This document shows positions 10,129 through 18,917 of a stretch of DNA of 64,000 nt, piece by piece. The notes under the pieces are model-generated. The model had not been told where the DNA came from, did not search any database, and saw only the letters and a list, made by a program, of their open reading frames with translations. The DNA lies in assembly GCF_001767395.1 (NCBI RefSeq), contig NZ_CP017014.1, forward strand, positions 2,240,501-2,304,500. The letters are read 5' to 3'. Both the position numbers and the translations under genes were made by a program. This DNA is from Rhodococcus sp. WMMA185. GTDB taxonomy: Bacteria > Actinomycetota > Actinomycetes > Mycobacteriales > Mycobacteriaceae. Each line of letters starts with the position of its first letter. Positions within the stretch are counted from its first letter, which is position 1.

Positions 10129-10157
10129 CCGGGGACCGACATTCGTTCGGGCCCCGG
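10129..10157. terminator. Bidirectional terminator hairpin
   Basis: CCGGGG-A-CCGA pairs with TCGG-G-CCCCGG around a seven-base loop, with one A/G mismatch. It sits in the 80-base gap between two convergent genes, so it could serve both. Confidence 0.6.
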
Positions 10158-10163
10158 ACCGGG

Positions 10164-10640
10164 TCAGCGTGCGCGAACCAGAGCGGTACCCGTGGCCCGA
10201 TCCTGCATGCCACGGCCATCGGCATCGGTAATGGTTCCAGGAACCACGAAGACCAGCAGTACCTGCCGCACCAACGCACGGACGAAACCGACGCGGACGG
10301 GCCCGTCAACGCGCGCAACGTGCATACCGAGGCAGATCTGCCCCGGCGTGAAGGAAAACAGCGTCACGGTCGCGATCCCGATGACGAACCACACTGCGAG
10401 TGTGAGGGTCGAGAACGGACCTTCGAAGAATCGGTCGCCGAGGATCAGCGCGGCGATACCTGCCGACGACACCCAGTCGATCATCAGCGCCGCGAGACGG
10501 CGACCAGTGCTCGCGAGTGCACCCGGCCCGTCCTCCGGCAGTCCGAGGCGCTCACCTCGATAGGACTGCTTCATCGCGTCGGCGGCGTCCGGAAGTGCAG
10601 ACGAGGGTCCGGAAAGCCAGGAACCGGTGATTCGTGCCAT
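10164..10640 (-). CDS. RDD family membrane protein
   Basis: Small integral membrane protein with an RDD domain, a family of uncertain function sometimes linked to ion transport. Features of the 158-residue product: GRRLAALMIDWVSSAG (the R...D signature in the first membrane segment, about residues 46-62), a second hydrophobic stretch TLAVWFVIGIATVTLF, and TPGQICLGMHVARVDG before the third conserved block. The ATG at 10640 has no ribosome site but has TATCCT exactly seven bases upstream, so a leaderless transcript is likely. It is divergent from glnA1, as in mycobacteria (Rv2219A). Confidence 0.9.
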   Translation of the reverse strand: MARITGSWLSGPSSALPDAADAMKQSYRGERLGLPEDGPGALASTGRRLAALMIDWVSSAGIAALILGDRFFEGPFSTLTLAVWFVIGIATVTLFSFTPGQICLGMHVARVDGPVRVGFVRALVRQVLLVFVVPGTITDADGRGMQDRATGTALVRAR

Positions 10641-10647
10641 GCTGTCA

Positions 10648-10653
10648 AGGATA
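10648..10653 (-). promoter_or_regulatory. Candidate -10 of leaderless RDD gene
   Basis: TATCCT on the minus strand lies seven bases before the ATG at 10640. Confidence 0.5.
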
Positions 10654-10739
10654 GGCGTTTAGTCTTCGCGGATTTCGCACCGGAGTTGTGGGCTGTGCAT
10701 TCAATCACATCCCGCCCGAAGGCGGAGGGTAGATTCGAC

Positions 10740-10777
10740 GTAACATAGGCGAAACAAAAGGTTGACCAGCGGGCAAC
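10740..10777 (+). promoter_or_regulatory. Tandem GlnR-type operator of glnA1
   Basis: Four half-sites occur at a strict 11-base period: GTAAC, six bases, GAAAC, six bases, TTGAC, six bases, GCAAC. The first pair matches the actinobacterial GlnR box (GTNAC-N6-GAAAC) exactly; the second pair has one change in each half. The site ends 74 bases before the glnA1 start, which suits a transcriptional activator under nitrogen limitation. Regulation by GlnR is inferred from the motif. Confidence 0.75.
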
Positions 10778-10851
10778 ACCGAGTACATACGGTTTGGCTC
10801 GACGAAATTCGCCAGTAATCACTTAGCTGACGCGACTTAAGGAGCACAAGC

Positions 10852-12288
10852 GTGGCCTTCACCACGGCCGAAGAGGTCATTAAGTTCATCAAGGAAGAGA
10901 ACGTCGAGTACGTCGACATCCGGTTCAGCGATCTTCCCGGCGTATTGCAGCACTTCTCGATCCCGGCCTCCGCGTTCACCACGGACGTCTTCGAGGACGG
11001 CCTCGCGTTCGACGGTTCGTCCGTCCGCGGCTTCCAATCAATCCACGAGTCGGACATGATGCTCCTGCCCGACGTCTCCACCGCGCAGATCGACCCGTTC
11101 CGTGCCGCCAAGACGCTGAACATCAACTTCTTCGTCCACGACCCGTTCACGCGTGAGTCGTACAGCCGGGACCCGCGCAACGTCGCCCGCAAGGCCGAGG
11201 AATACCTGAAGTCGACCGGTATCGCCGACACCGCGTTCTTCGGCGCTGAGGCGGAGTTCTACATCTTCGACTCGATCCGCTACGACTCGAAGATGAACGG
11301 CTCGTTCTACGAGATCGACTCCGTGTCGGCTTCCTGGAACACGGGCTCGGAGCTGAACGCGGATGGCACCCCGAACCTCGGGTACAAGGTCCGCCCCAAG
11401 GGCGGCTACTTCCCCGTCGCTCCGTACGACCACTACGTCGATCTCCGCGACGAGATCGCCACGAACCTGCAGAACGCCGGGTTCGACCTCGAGCGCGGCC
11501 ACCACGAGGTGGGCACCGCAGGCCAGGCGGAGATCAACTACAAGTTCAACACGCTGCTTGCCGCCGCAGACGACCTGCAGCTGTTCAAGTACATCGTCAA
11601 GAACACCGCATGGAAGCACGGCAAGTCCGCTACCTTCATGCCGAAGCCGCTCTTCGGTGACAACGGCTCGGGCATGCACGTGCACCAGTCGCTGTGGAAG
11701 GACGGAAAGCCGCTGTTCCACGACGAGGCCGGCTATGCGGGCCTGTCCGACACCGCTCGCTGGTACATCGGCGGCATCCTGCACCACGCTCCGTCGTTGC
11801 TGGCCTTCACCAACCCGACGATCAACTCGTACCACCGCCTCGTCCCGGGCTTCGAAGCTCCGATCAACTTGGTGTACAGCCAGCGCAACCGCTCGGCCGC
11901 CGTGCGTATCCCGATCACGGGCAACAACCCGAAGGCCAAGCGCCTCGAATTCCGCGCCCCCGACTCCTCGGGTAACCCCTACCTGAACTTCGCGGCGCAG
12001 ATGATGGCGGGCTTGGACGGCATCAAGAACAAGATCGAGCCGCAGGCTCCGGTCGACAAGGACCTCTACGAACTCCCGCCGGAGGAGGCCCGCAACATCC
12101 CGCAGGCTCCCACGAGCCTCGCGGCCGTCATCGACCGCCTCGAAGCGGACCACGACTACCTCACCGAGGGTGGCGTGTTCACGACCGACCTGATCGAGAC
12201 CTGGATCTCGCTCAAGCGTGAGCAGGAAATCGCTCCGGTCAACCTGCGTCCGCACCCGTACGAGTTCCAGCTGTACTACGACGTGTGA
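10852..12288 (+). CDS. glnA: Glutamine synthetase type I (GlnA1)
   Basis: Main ammonia-assimilating enzyme: glutamate, ATP and ammonia to glutamine, as a dodecamer in the cytosol. The 478-residue sequence has full GSI-beta length, with [12 protein letters not shown] near residues 48-59, the metal-binding [12 protein letters not shown] block, the ATP motif region [22 protein letters not shown] (about 261-282, shown here by ends only in function) and the adenylylation loop [10 protein letters not shown] with Tyr about 406. That tyrosine is the target of GlnE, encoded 10 kb downstream. Start GTG 10852 follows AAGGAG at good spacing. Two GlnR-type boxes lie upstream and a strong terminator follows. 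Confidence 0.98.
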   Translation: MAFTTAEEVIKFIKEENVEYVDIRFSDLPGVLQHFSIPASAFTTDVFEDGLAFDGSSVRGFQSIHESDMMLLPDVSTAQIDPFRAAKTLNINFFVHDPFTRESYSRDPRNVARKAEEYLKSTGIADTAFFGAEAEFYIFDSIRYDSKMNGSFYEIDSVSASWNTGSELNADGTPNLGYKVRPKGGYFPVAPYDHYVDLRDEIATNLQNAGFDLERGHHEVGTAGQAEINYKFNTLLAAADDLQLFKYIVKNTAWKHGKSATFMPKPLFGDNGSGMHVHQSLWKDGKPLFHDEAGYAGLSDTARWYIGGILHHAPSLLAFTNPTINSYHRLVPGFEAPINLVYSQRNRSAAVRIPITGNNPKAKRLEFRAPDSSGNPYLNFAAQMMAGLDGIKNKIEPQAPVDKDLYELPPEEARNIPQAPTSLAAVIDRLEADHDYLTEGGVFTTDLIETWISLKREQEIAPVNLRPHPYEFQLYYDV

Positions 12289-12343
12289 GTCGTAGAGCAC
12301 TCTGACCCGCGGTACGCCGAAGGGTAGAGCGCAGTAACTCCCT

Positions 12344-12381
12344 GGGCCCGCCCCCGCTGCGATTGCAGCGGGGGCGGGCCC
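12344..12381. terminator. Strong terminator after glnA1
   Basis: A perfect 17-base GC-rich stem, beginning GGGCCCGCCCCCG and closed by the loop GATT, lies 56 bases after the glnA1 stop. It is palindromic and lies 13 bases from the end of hyuB on the other strand, so it can serve both genes. Confidence 0.9.
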
Positions 12382-12393
12382 TTCTGCGTGTGG

Positions 12394-14181
12394 TTACCTG
12401 ACGCTGCCGTCCACTCCGACCGCTTCGCTCCGCTCAGCGCGCAGCGCCAGCGTCATGTCCGGGTCGACCTCGCCGTCCTCGGACAGGACCACCAGATAGA
12501 CCTCCCTGGCCTGCCGCGCAGAGACGTATCCGGCGAGGACGTCGGCGGCTACTGCCTCGGGCGGACGCTCGGCCGGGTCACCCCAGCCACCACCGCCGGC
12601 GGTGCACTGCGAAATGACCTCACCGGCTCTGAGCGCCAGATTGTGTGCCTTGCTCCCGAATTCGGGTGCGGCAGGACGCTGCTGCGCTTCTCCCGGATCT
12701 ACGGTGTAAGCCGCGGGAGCGCCGGCCAGGCCGCCTTCGAAGCCCCACGGCGGTACCCGCGCCCGGCCGCCGAGGATCGAAACCGTCGCGTCGTGGCCGA
12801 GAACGCGGAGATCCCGCCGGATGCCGAGGCCGCCACGGTGGATACCCGGACCCCCACTGTCGGTACGCAACTCGTAGCGCTCTACCCGAACCGGATACTG
12901 GTCCTCGACTACCTCCACCGGCACGTTCGAGATGTTGCCGACAATCGACCAGACGGCGTTGTGTCCATCGCGATCACGACCCGCACCCCACCCGCCCTCC
13001 GGGTATTCGTACAGCACATACCTGCGGCCGGAGCGCGGATCTGTGCCGCTGATGATCTTGTTGTTCCCCGACCCCTGATCACAGGCCACTACTCGCGGCC
13101 CGTCCTCCGTTCGCGGGATGCTTGCCAGCGCCCGGAACATGGCATTGTGGACGGCGATGGTGGTCTCGGTGCCGCCGGTGCAGGGTGCAGGGAATCGCGG
13201 GTTCACGATGGTGCCCTCGGGCGCGAAGATCTTGATCGGACGGTAGCAGCCGGCGTTGGGTTCGATATCGGGGTCGGTGGCCGCCTGGAACACCATGTAC
13301 ACCCCCGCGCAAGTGCAACCCAGCACGCTGTTGAGCGGTCCCTCGACTTGCTCGGACGATCCGGTGAAGTCGACCTCGGCCTCGTCGCCGCTGATGCGCA
13401 CCGTGACATCGATGACGCGGGGGACGTCGATGATGCCGTCGTTGTCGATGAAGTCCCGCGCGTGATATTGGCCGTCGGGCAACCGCCTGATCGCTTGCCG
13501 GGTGCGGCGCTCGGATTGGTCGAGGATCAGTGCCATCGCGGCCTGAACCTGGGTCGCACCGTATCGTTCTGCAAGCTCGATCAGCCGGCGGATTGCGGTG
13601 CGGTTGGCCGACATCTGGGCCTCGAAGTCCACTCGAAGCTGTTCGGGCAGACGGGTGTTGCCGATGATGAGCCCCAACAAGTGCTCGTCGAGCACCCCGC
13701 CGCGCACCAGCTTGACGGGCGCGATCCGAAGCCCTTCCTGGTAGTTCTCACGCGCCTCGGAATAGAAGCTGCCCGCGCTGGTACCACCGATGTCCAGCTG
13801 ATGTGCTCGGTTGACGGCGTAGCCGAGCATCGCGCCGTCGTGGAAGATGGGCGCCACGAAAGTGACATCGGGGAGATGAGTTCCACCCAGGTAGGGGTCG
13901 TTGAAGACCACCATGTCACCGGACTCGAGCCCGTCGGTGCCGAAGGCATCGGTCACCACCTGGGTGGCGAACACCATGGATCCGAGGTGGATGGGCAGGA
14001 ACTCACCGTGAGTCACCATCTGGCCGTGCGTGTCGAAGATCGCACAGGAGTAGTCGTTGCCTTCGTTGAAGATCGGCGAGCACGATGTCCTCGACAGCGT
14101 GATCCCCATCTCGCGGGAGATCGCGATCAGCGCATGACCGATGACCTGCAGGGTGAATGGGTCTGTCGCCGTGGGGATCAT
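12394..14181 (-). CDS. hyuB: Hydantoinase B/oxoprolinase-family subunit
   Basis: HyuB-family subunit that acts with HyuA in ATP-dependent opening of hydantoin, oxoproline or related five-membered rings; acetone carboxylases share the fold. The 595-residue protein has EMGITLSRTSCSPIFNEGND at the N-terminus, DMVVFNDPYLGGTHLPDV with predicted metal ligands, and a C-terminal GGGGWGDP motif. ATG 14181 overlaps the hyuA stop by four bases (ATGA) and follows AAGGAAG, which decides against the longer frame to 14409. The substrate cannot be read from sequence. The pair separates glnA1 from glnE and is probably an inserted catabolic unit. Confidence 0.88.
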   Translation of the reverse strand: MIPTATDPFTLQVIGHALIAISREMGITLSRTSCSPIFNEGNDYSCAIFDTHGQMVTHGEFLPIHLGSMVFATQVVTDAFGTDGLESGDMVVFNDPYLGGTHLPDVTFVAPIFHDGAMLGYAVNRAHQLDIGGTSAGSFYSEARENYQEGLRIAPVKLVRGGVLDEHLLGLIIGNTRLPEQLRVDFEAQMSANRTAIRRLIELAERYGATQVQAAMALILDQSERRTRQAIRRLPDGQYHARDFIDNDGIIDVPRVIDVTVRISGDEAEVDFTGSSEQVEGPLNSVLGCTCAGVYMVFQAATDPDIEPNAGCYRPIKIFAPEGTIVNPRFPAPCTGGTETTIAVHNAMFRALASIPRTEDGPRVVACDQGSGNNKIISGTDPRSGRRYVLYEYPEGGWGAGRDRDGHNAVWSIVGNISNVPVEVVEDQYPVRVERYELRTDSGGPGIHRGGLGIRRDLRVLGHDATVSILGGRARVPPWGFEGGLAGAPAAYTVDPGEAQQRPAAPEFGSKAHNLALRAGEVISQCTAGGGGWGDPAERPPEAVAADVLAGYVSARQAREVYLVVLSEDGEVDPDMTLALRAERSEAVGVDGSVR

Positions 14182-16220
14182 GGTTCTTCCTTGTAGATCA
14201 GTAGGCATCCGCCGGCGTCTCGTTGCGCCGACCAGCCAGGAGGGACGAGTGTCGTCGCGTCCTCCTGGTGCAGCACCGCCGGACCGGAAAGCCGCTCCCC
14301 CACCGCCAGTGCCCCACGGGCGAGCACCCGCGTCTCGATGAAACGATCCATCGACTCGAAATACACCTGACGGGTCTGGAAGTTGTTGCTGCACTTCACC
14401 TCGGCCCATGTCCAGGTCACGTCGGGGTCGGGCTGGTGCGCGATGCCGGTGACCCGCAGGGTGACCAATTCGACCGCGACATCATCGAAGTGGTGGCCGT
14501 ACCGGCGTTCGTGGGCCGCGCTGAACGCAACGGCAAGTGCACCGAGGGACTCGGCGGTGACCCCCAGACCGTCATGGCGCACCACCAACTCGTGTGACTG
14601 TCCGGCGTAGCGCAAGCTGGCCCACAACTTCAGGTCGAACACTGAGCGGTCGTAGCCCTCCCCTGCGAGGAATCCACACACTTCGTCGGCGAGGCCGTTC
14701 ACCGTCGCACTCACCATCGCAACATCGAGACCAGCCAAGGGTCTGTTGATCGACCGCAGTGCGTCGCAGCGCGGCGGGGCCAGAATCGCGCCGAATGCCG
14801 ACGTACAACCGGGAAAGGGCGGAACGACCACTGTGGTGATGCCGAGACCATCGGCGATATCGAGAGCATGGACGGGCCCAGCGCCCCCGAACGGAGCCAA
14901 CGCATATTGGCGCGGATCGCGTCCGCGTTGCACCGAGATCGTTCGTACCGCATTGACCATCGCCGCATTCACCAGCCGCACGATTCCCGCTGCAGCCTTC
15001 TCGATGCTGATGCCCATCGGCCGGGCGATTTCGTGCGCGATGGCTTCACGCGCTGCAGCCAGATCGAGATTCAGGTGACCACCCAGCAGTGTCCCTTCGT
15101 CGTAGCGTCCAAGCACCAGGTTCGCGTCGGTGACGGTGGGCTGGGTTCCGCCCTGTCCGTAACAGGCCGGCCCGGGTACGCTGCCCGCCGAGGCCGGACC
15201 CACCCGCAGCGCCCCACCGGCGTCGAACCACGCAAGGGAACCGCCCCCCGCGCCGATGGTGTGCAGGTCGAGGGTCGGGTAAGCAATGTCCAACCCGCCC
15301 ACGTTCATATCCAGGCGCTCGTCAGGGACACCGCTCTGCACTGCCGACACGTCGCAGCTGGTGCCGCCCATATCGAGAGTCACAATGTCGGGTTCGCCGG
15401 CCTGGGCTGCCAGCCAATGTGCCGCCGACACTCCTCCTGCCGGCCCGGACAAGAGAATCGGGATGGGTGACTCTCCGGCGGCATCGGCCCCAATCACTCC
15501 ACCGGAGTTGGTCATGACCGACAGCCGCCGCGAGGAAACGCCGCGGCGTTCGAGTTCCCCGCTGAGTCGGCTGACGAAACTCCGCACTACCGGAGCAACG
15601 AAGGCCGCCGCTACGGTCGTCGATGTCCGTTCGTACTCTCGCAGCACCGGTAGCACTTCACTCGAGCACAACACTGCGTCGGCGCCGCCGTCCTCGACAA
15701 TGATCTCCTGTGCGCGTAGCTCGTTGGTGGGGTTTCGGAAGGAGAACAGAAAGGAGATCGCTACCGTGGTCACCCCCAACGCGCGGAGTTCGCGCCACGC
15801 GGCACGAACTCCGTCTTCATCAAGTTCCGTGACGATCTCGCCCGAGCTGTCGACCCGCTCGTCGACTTCCTTGCGCAGATGGCGAGGTACCAGCGGCGCC
15901 GGGATGGATTCGTAGAGGTCGAAGAGGCGCTCACGGTGAGTACGACGGATCTCCAGGACGTCCCGGAACCCCGCCGTCGTCAACACGCCGGTGGCCGGCC
16001 CACACCGGGTCAGAATGGCGTTGGCCGCCAGCGTGGTTCCCAGCTTCACGTGGCTGACATCTGCGCCATCGACACCGGCAGCGTCGAACGCGGCCATGAT
16101 GCCCTCAGCCGGTCGACGATCGTCGGTAGCTGCCTTGAAACAACGTGCTGATCCGGTCTCCTCGTCGAAGACCACGACATCGGTGAATGTGCCACCGACG
16201 TCGATCCCGATTCGATTCAT
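14178..16220 (-). CDS. hyuA: Hydantoinase A/oxoprolinase-family subunit
   Basis: HyuA-family ATPase subunit with an actin-like fold. The 680-residue product opens with IGIDVGGTFTDVVVFDE, the phosphate-binding motif of the family. It also has KLGTTLAANAILTR (about residue 60), LSGPAGGVSAAHWLA and TLDMGGTSCDVS (about 255-295), and the APFGGAGPVHA motif near 440. It forms an operon with hyuB (four-base overlap). No regulator or transporter for a hydantoin lies beside it, so a role in 5-oxoproline or hydantoin salvage is possible but unproven. Upstream, the YVTN gene on the same strand is closed by a hairpin at 16337-16375. Confidence 0.9.
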   Translation of the reverse strand: MNRIGIDVGGTFTDVVVFDEETGSARCFKAATDDRRPAEGIMAAFDAAGVDGADVSHVKLGTTLAANAILTRCGPATGVLTTAGFRDVLEIRRTHRERLFDLYESIPAPLVPRHLRKEVDERVDSSGEIVTELDEDGVRAAWRELRALGVTTVAISFLFSFRNPTNELRAQEIIVEDGGADAVLCSSEVLPVLREYERTSTTVAAAFVAPVVRSFVSRLSGELERRGVSSRRLSVMTNSGGVIGADAAGESPIPILLSGPAGGVSAAHWLAAQAGEPDIVTLDMGGTSCDVSAVQSGVPDERLDMNVGGLDIAYPTLDLHTIGAGGGSLAWFDAGGALRVGPASAGSVPGPACYGQGGTQPTVTDANLVLGRYDEGTLLGGHLNLDLAAAREAIAHEIARPMGISIEKAAAGIVRLVNAAMVNAVRTISVQRGRDPRQYALAPFGGAGPVHALDIADGLGITTVVVPPFPGCTSAFGAILAPPRCDALRSINRPLAGLDVAMVSATVNGLADEVCGFLAGEGYDRSVFDLKLWASLRYAGQSHELVVRHDGLGVTAESLGALAVAFSAAHERRYGHHFDDVAVELVTLRVTGIAHQPDPDVTWTWAEVKCSNNFQTRQVYFESMDRFIETRVLARGALAVGERLSGPAVLHQEDATTLVPPGWSAQRDAGGCLLIYKEEP

Positions 16221-16336
16221 GCTTCACCCACCGGCCGTGCTCCAGTGCATGTCACCCAAACAAACTGTTGAGCCGTGTAACTCGCGCATTCGCCGCCACT
16301 CTACTCAGCGCCTCGTGCGTCGGACCAGCCAAGAAG

Positions 16337-16375
16337 TGACGCCGCCATCCCCGCTCAGCGGGGATGGCGGCGTCA
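16337..16375 (-). terminator. Terminator after YVTN gene
   Basis: A nearly uninterrupted stem of about 18 base pairs begins TGACGCCGCCATCCCC and folds back on itself with a minimal loop at 16354-16358. It lies just beyond the stop of the minus-strand YVTN gene and before hyuA. Confidence 0.85.
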
Positions 16376-16388
16376 CGTATGGTCAGAT

Positions 16389-17408
16389 TCACCTGTCGAT
16401 ATCGATCACCGATACTGTGCCATTCTCACTGTGGCCGCCGCTGGTGACGTAGGCGAAGCTCCCGTCCGGGCTGATCGCCAAACCTCTGGGCGTTGAACCG
16501 GCTGGAACTTCACCGATCAACTGGTTGCCGGCGGTCCGGATGAGCGACACGGAACCGGCTGTACTGTTGGCCACATATGCGACGGATCCGTCCCGAGACA
16601 CCGCCACTTCGTTCGGTCCCCCTGCGGTGTGGACCGCATCTATCACGGTGTTGCCCGCGGTCTCGATCACCGACATCGTTGAGTCGAAGGCGTTGGTGGT
16701 ATAGAGGCGGGACCCGTCCGGAGACACCGCCACGCCGTTCACCGGCCCAACGTCAGGGACGGTATCGGTCACCGTGTTGCGAGCAGTCTCGACCACCGAG
16801 ACTCCGCCACCGGTGGTGACATAGGCGTGGGAGTCGTCCGGGGCGATCGCTACCCCGAAGGCTCCCGGGACGGGGACGGTATCGGTCACGGTGTTGCCGG
16901 CGGTCTCGATCACCGACAACCCGGCACGCGTGGCTACGTAGGCGTGAGCCCCGTCCGAAGCCACCGCCACACCCTTAGGGGACTCCCCGACGGCGACGGT
17001 TGTGATCACACTGTTGCCGGCGGTCTCGATCACCGACACCGTGCTGTCGTTCTCGTTGGTGACATAGGCGTGGGACCCGTCCGGCATCACCGCCACGCCG
17101 TGTGGGGTACTCACATTGGGAACGGTTGTGATCACACTGTTGCCGGCGGTCTCGATCACCGACACCGTGCTGTCGTTACGGTTGGTGACGTAGGCGTGGG
17201 ATCCGTCCGGGGTGAAGGCCACCCCCCTGGGATGTTCCCCCACCCGGATCGTCTCGTTGACCGACTCCTCGGCATCCTCAGCCGCAGTCGCCACCCCGGT
17301 CCCGGCCATACCCAACGCCATCCCGAGAACGGTCGCCACCCCGAGCGCCGAACGCCGGATACCTCCTCCCACAGCGGTACGACCGCGAACACCGTTGCAC
17401 AACTTCAC
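16389..17408 (-). CDS. Secreted seven-repeat YVTN beta-propeller
   Basis: Predicted exported beta-propeller protein of unknown ligand. After a signal peptide (basic N-region with GGGIRR, hydrophobic core ALGVATVLGMALGMAGTG, probable cleavage after ATAA near residue 43), the mature protein consists almost entirely of seven repeats of about 40 residues. Each has the form GVAVxPDGSxAYVTN followed by STVSVIETAGNTVxxTV, so one complete seven-bladed propeller is predicted. The GTG at 17408 is chosen because an AGGAG lies five bases upstream and the signal peptide begins there; the longer frame to 17564 has no such support. No enzyme motif is visible. A decayed relative lies at 61710-61866. Confidence 0.85.
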   Translation of the reverse strand: MKLCNGVRGRTAVGGGIRRSALGVATVLGMALGMAGTGVATAAEDAEESVNETIRVGEHPRGVAFTPDGSHAYVTNRNDSTVSVIETAGNSVITTVPNVSTPHGVAVMPDGSHAYVTNENDSTVSVIETAGNSVITTVAVGESPKGVAVASDGAHAYVATRAGLSVIETAGNTVTDTVPVPGAFGVAIAPDDSHAYVTTGGGVSVVETARNTVTDTVPDVGPVNGVAVSPDGSRLYTTNAFDSTMSVIETAGNTVIDAVHTAGGPNEVAVSRDGSVAYVANSTAGSVSLIRTAGNQLIGEVPAGSTPRGLAISPDGSFAYVTSGGHSENGTVSVIDIDR

Positions 17409-18260
17409 ACTTTCTCCTGATCTTGTCGTCATATCGACCATGCATCCCGCACCCCGGACTGTCATTGCACTCCGGTAGTGCACAAGACTGACACCGTGGT
17501 CCCATCGACTCGGGTCCCACGAACGGAACGACAGATTGCCCGAACACCACACCCGTGACAGCAAACTCAGCCGCCACGACGGTGCATCGTGGTTGCCTGA
17601 TATTTCCGCTCACGCGATGATCGCGGATGGTCGCAACCTCTACCTACCGAGCGGCTCCAACTCCGTTCCGGATACACCGTAGACGGCTTCCCCCGGGAAC
17701 CGCTAGCAGCTTGCGGCGGAACATCTTTCGCGCAATCGCGCCGCCGACTACATGAAGTTTGCAGCAACCCCCATACACCGCAAGCGCTCGACCAGTAAGG
17801 AGAGGCGATAGAACCGCAACAAAGTTAGCCGCGGCCATACAGGCCCCCGGAAGCCTCAACCTCTTCCCTGAGAATCCCCCAAGAATCTGCAGAGACAGGT
17901 GGCGGCACCTTCGCCACTGGGAGGTCTCGACATCGGCACGGAATCCGTCCGGCGTGACGACAGGCACCCCGGGGAGAGCGGCGCCGGAGCAGACGACATC
18001 GAAACCACCGACGTGGCAAGTTCGTGGATGCTCGCACATACGACAGCTTTCGGTTGGCGAGCGAAGTCGGCGCCATCGTGGCAGTCTTGATCTCAATGCC
18101 AGTCGTTGTTAACCACGATGCCCGTCGTCGCCCTGGCGAGCCCAGTTGGCGATCGGCGGTCCGAGATTTTCTCGCAACTGGCTGCACTCACGGGTGATCC
18201 ATAGCAACGTGGGAACCGAGACACGGTATCTGCGAACGCGCACCGGGAAGGGGGCGGTAG
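17409..18260. other. Unexplained 0.85-kb intergenic region
   Basis: This gap lies between the divergently transcribed YVTN gene and the ABC importer operon. It has several overlapping open frames of 60-150 codons in both directions, but none has a convincing ribosome site, coding-type codon usage or a recognisable motif. It may hold promoters, an RNA gene or a decayed gene. I could not support any specific feature. Confidence 0.4.
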
Positions 18261-18917
18261 TTGGACATCCAGCAATTGTGGGATTTCGTCTCCACTCGGA
18301 GGCAGCAACTGCTCACCGACTCTTACCTGCACGTCAGTGCCGTTGTTCAGTCAGTGGTCATCGCCACTGTCGCCGCGGTGGTGATCGGAATCCTCGTCTA
18401 CCGCAGTCCGGCCGGCTCCGCCGTCGCGACCGCGCTTGCGAGCACGATCCTGACAGTCCCTTCGTTCGCGCTGCTGGGCCTACTCATCCCAATCCTCGGA
18501 CTTGGCGTGGCTCCCACCGTGACGGCCCTCGTGTTGTACGCGCTGCTGCCGATCATCCGGAACACCATCCTCGGACTCGCCTCTGTCAACCCCGCGGTAA
18601 CCGATGCCGCCCGTGGAGTGGGAATGAGCCGCACCAGGATCTTGGCTCGAATCGAACTGCCACTCGCCTGGCCATCGATCCTCACCGGCATGCGGTTGAG
18701 CACGCAGATGCTCATGGGCATCCTCGCAATCGCTGCATACGCAAAGGGCCCGGGGCTCGGCAACCTCATCTTCTCGGGACTCTCCCGGGTCGGCAGCCCG
18801 ACGGCCATACCGCAGGCGCTGACAGGCACTGTTCTCATCGTGATCCTGGCACTCGTACTCGACGGTTTCTATGTCCTCGTCGGCCGCCTCACCACATCCA
18901 GGGGTATTCGTGACTGA
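18261..18917 (+). CDS. Osmoprotectant ABC permease (OpuCB-like)
   Basis: First permease of a glycine betaine/carnitine/choline-type ABC importer. The 218-residue protein has about five or six membrane segments and the inner-membrane ATPase-contact loop NPAVTDAARGVGMSRTRILARIELPLAWPSIL (about residues 113-144; EAA-type loop). It begins at TTG 18261, where a GGGAAGGGGG ribosome-like run lies just upstream; no better ATG or GTG exists near the conserved start. The next gene (ATPase) starts within its 3' end. The set of permease, ATPase with CBS domains, second permease and lipoprotein is typical of OpuC/ProVWX systems. Confidence 0.88.
   Translation: MDIQQLWDFVSTRRQQLLTDSYLHVSAVVQSVVIATVAAVVIGILVYRSPAGSAVATALASTILTVPSFALLGLLIPILGLGVAPTVTALVLYALLPIIRNTILGLASVNPAVTDAARGVGMSRTRILARIELPLAWPSILTGMRLSTQMLMGILAIAAYAKGPGLGNLIFSGLSRVGSPTAIPQALTGTVLIVILALVLDGFYVLVGRLTTSRGIRD

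Noticed and set aside
11038-12300. 420-codon minus-strand open frame
   Set aside because: Antisense shadow of glnA1; valine/arginine-rich without motifs.
12388-14196. 602-codon plus-strand open frame
   Set aside because: It lies exactly antisense to hyuB, has no start signal and reads as Arg/Gly/Asp-rich low-complexity sequence. Long antisense frames are a by-product of high third-position GC.
16985-17140. TGTGATCACA palindromes resembling CRP sites
   Set aside because: They occur inside the YVTN coding repeats and arise from the recurring SVITTV codons.
16389-17408. YVTN repeats as a DNA tandem-repeat element
   Set aside because: The repeats keep one open frame, a signal peptide and seven full blades, so they are protein repeats rather than a non-coding satellite.
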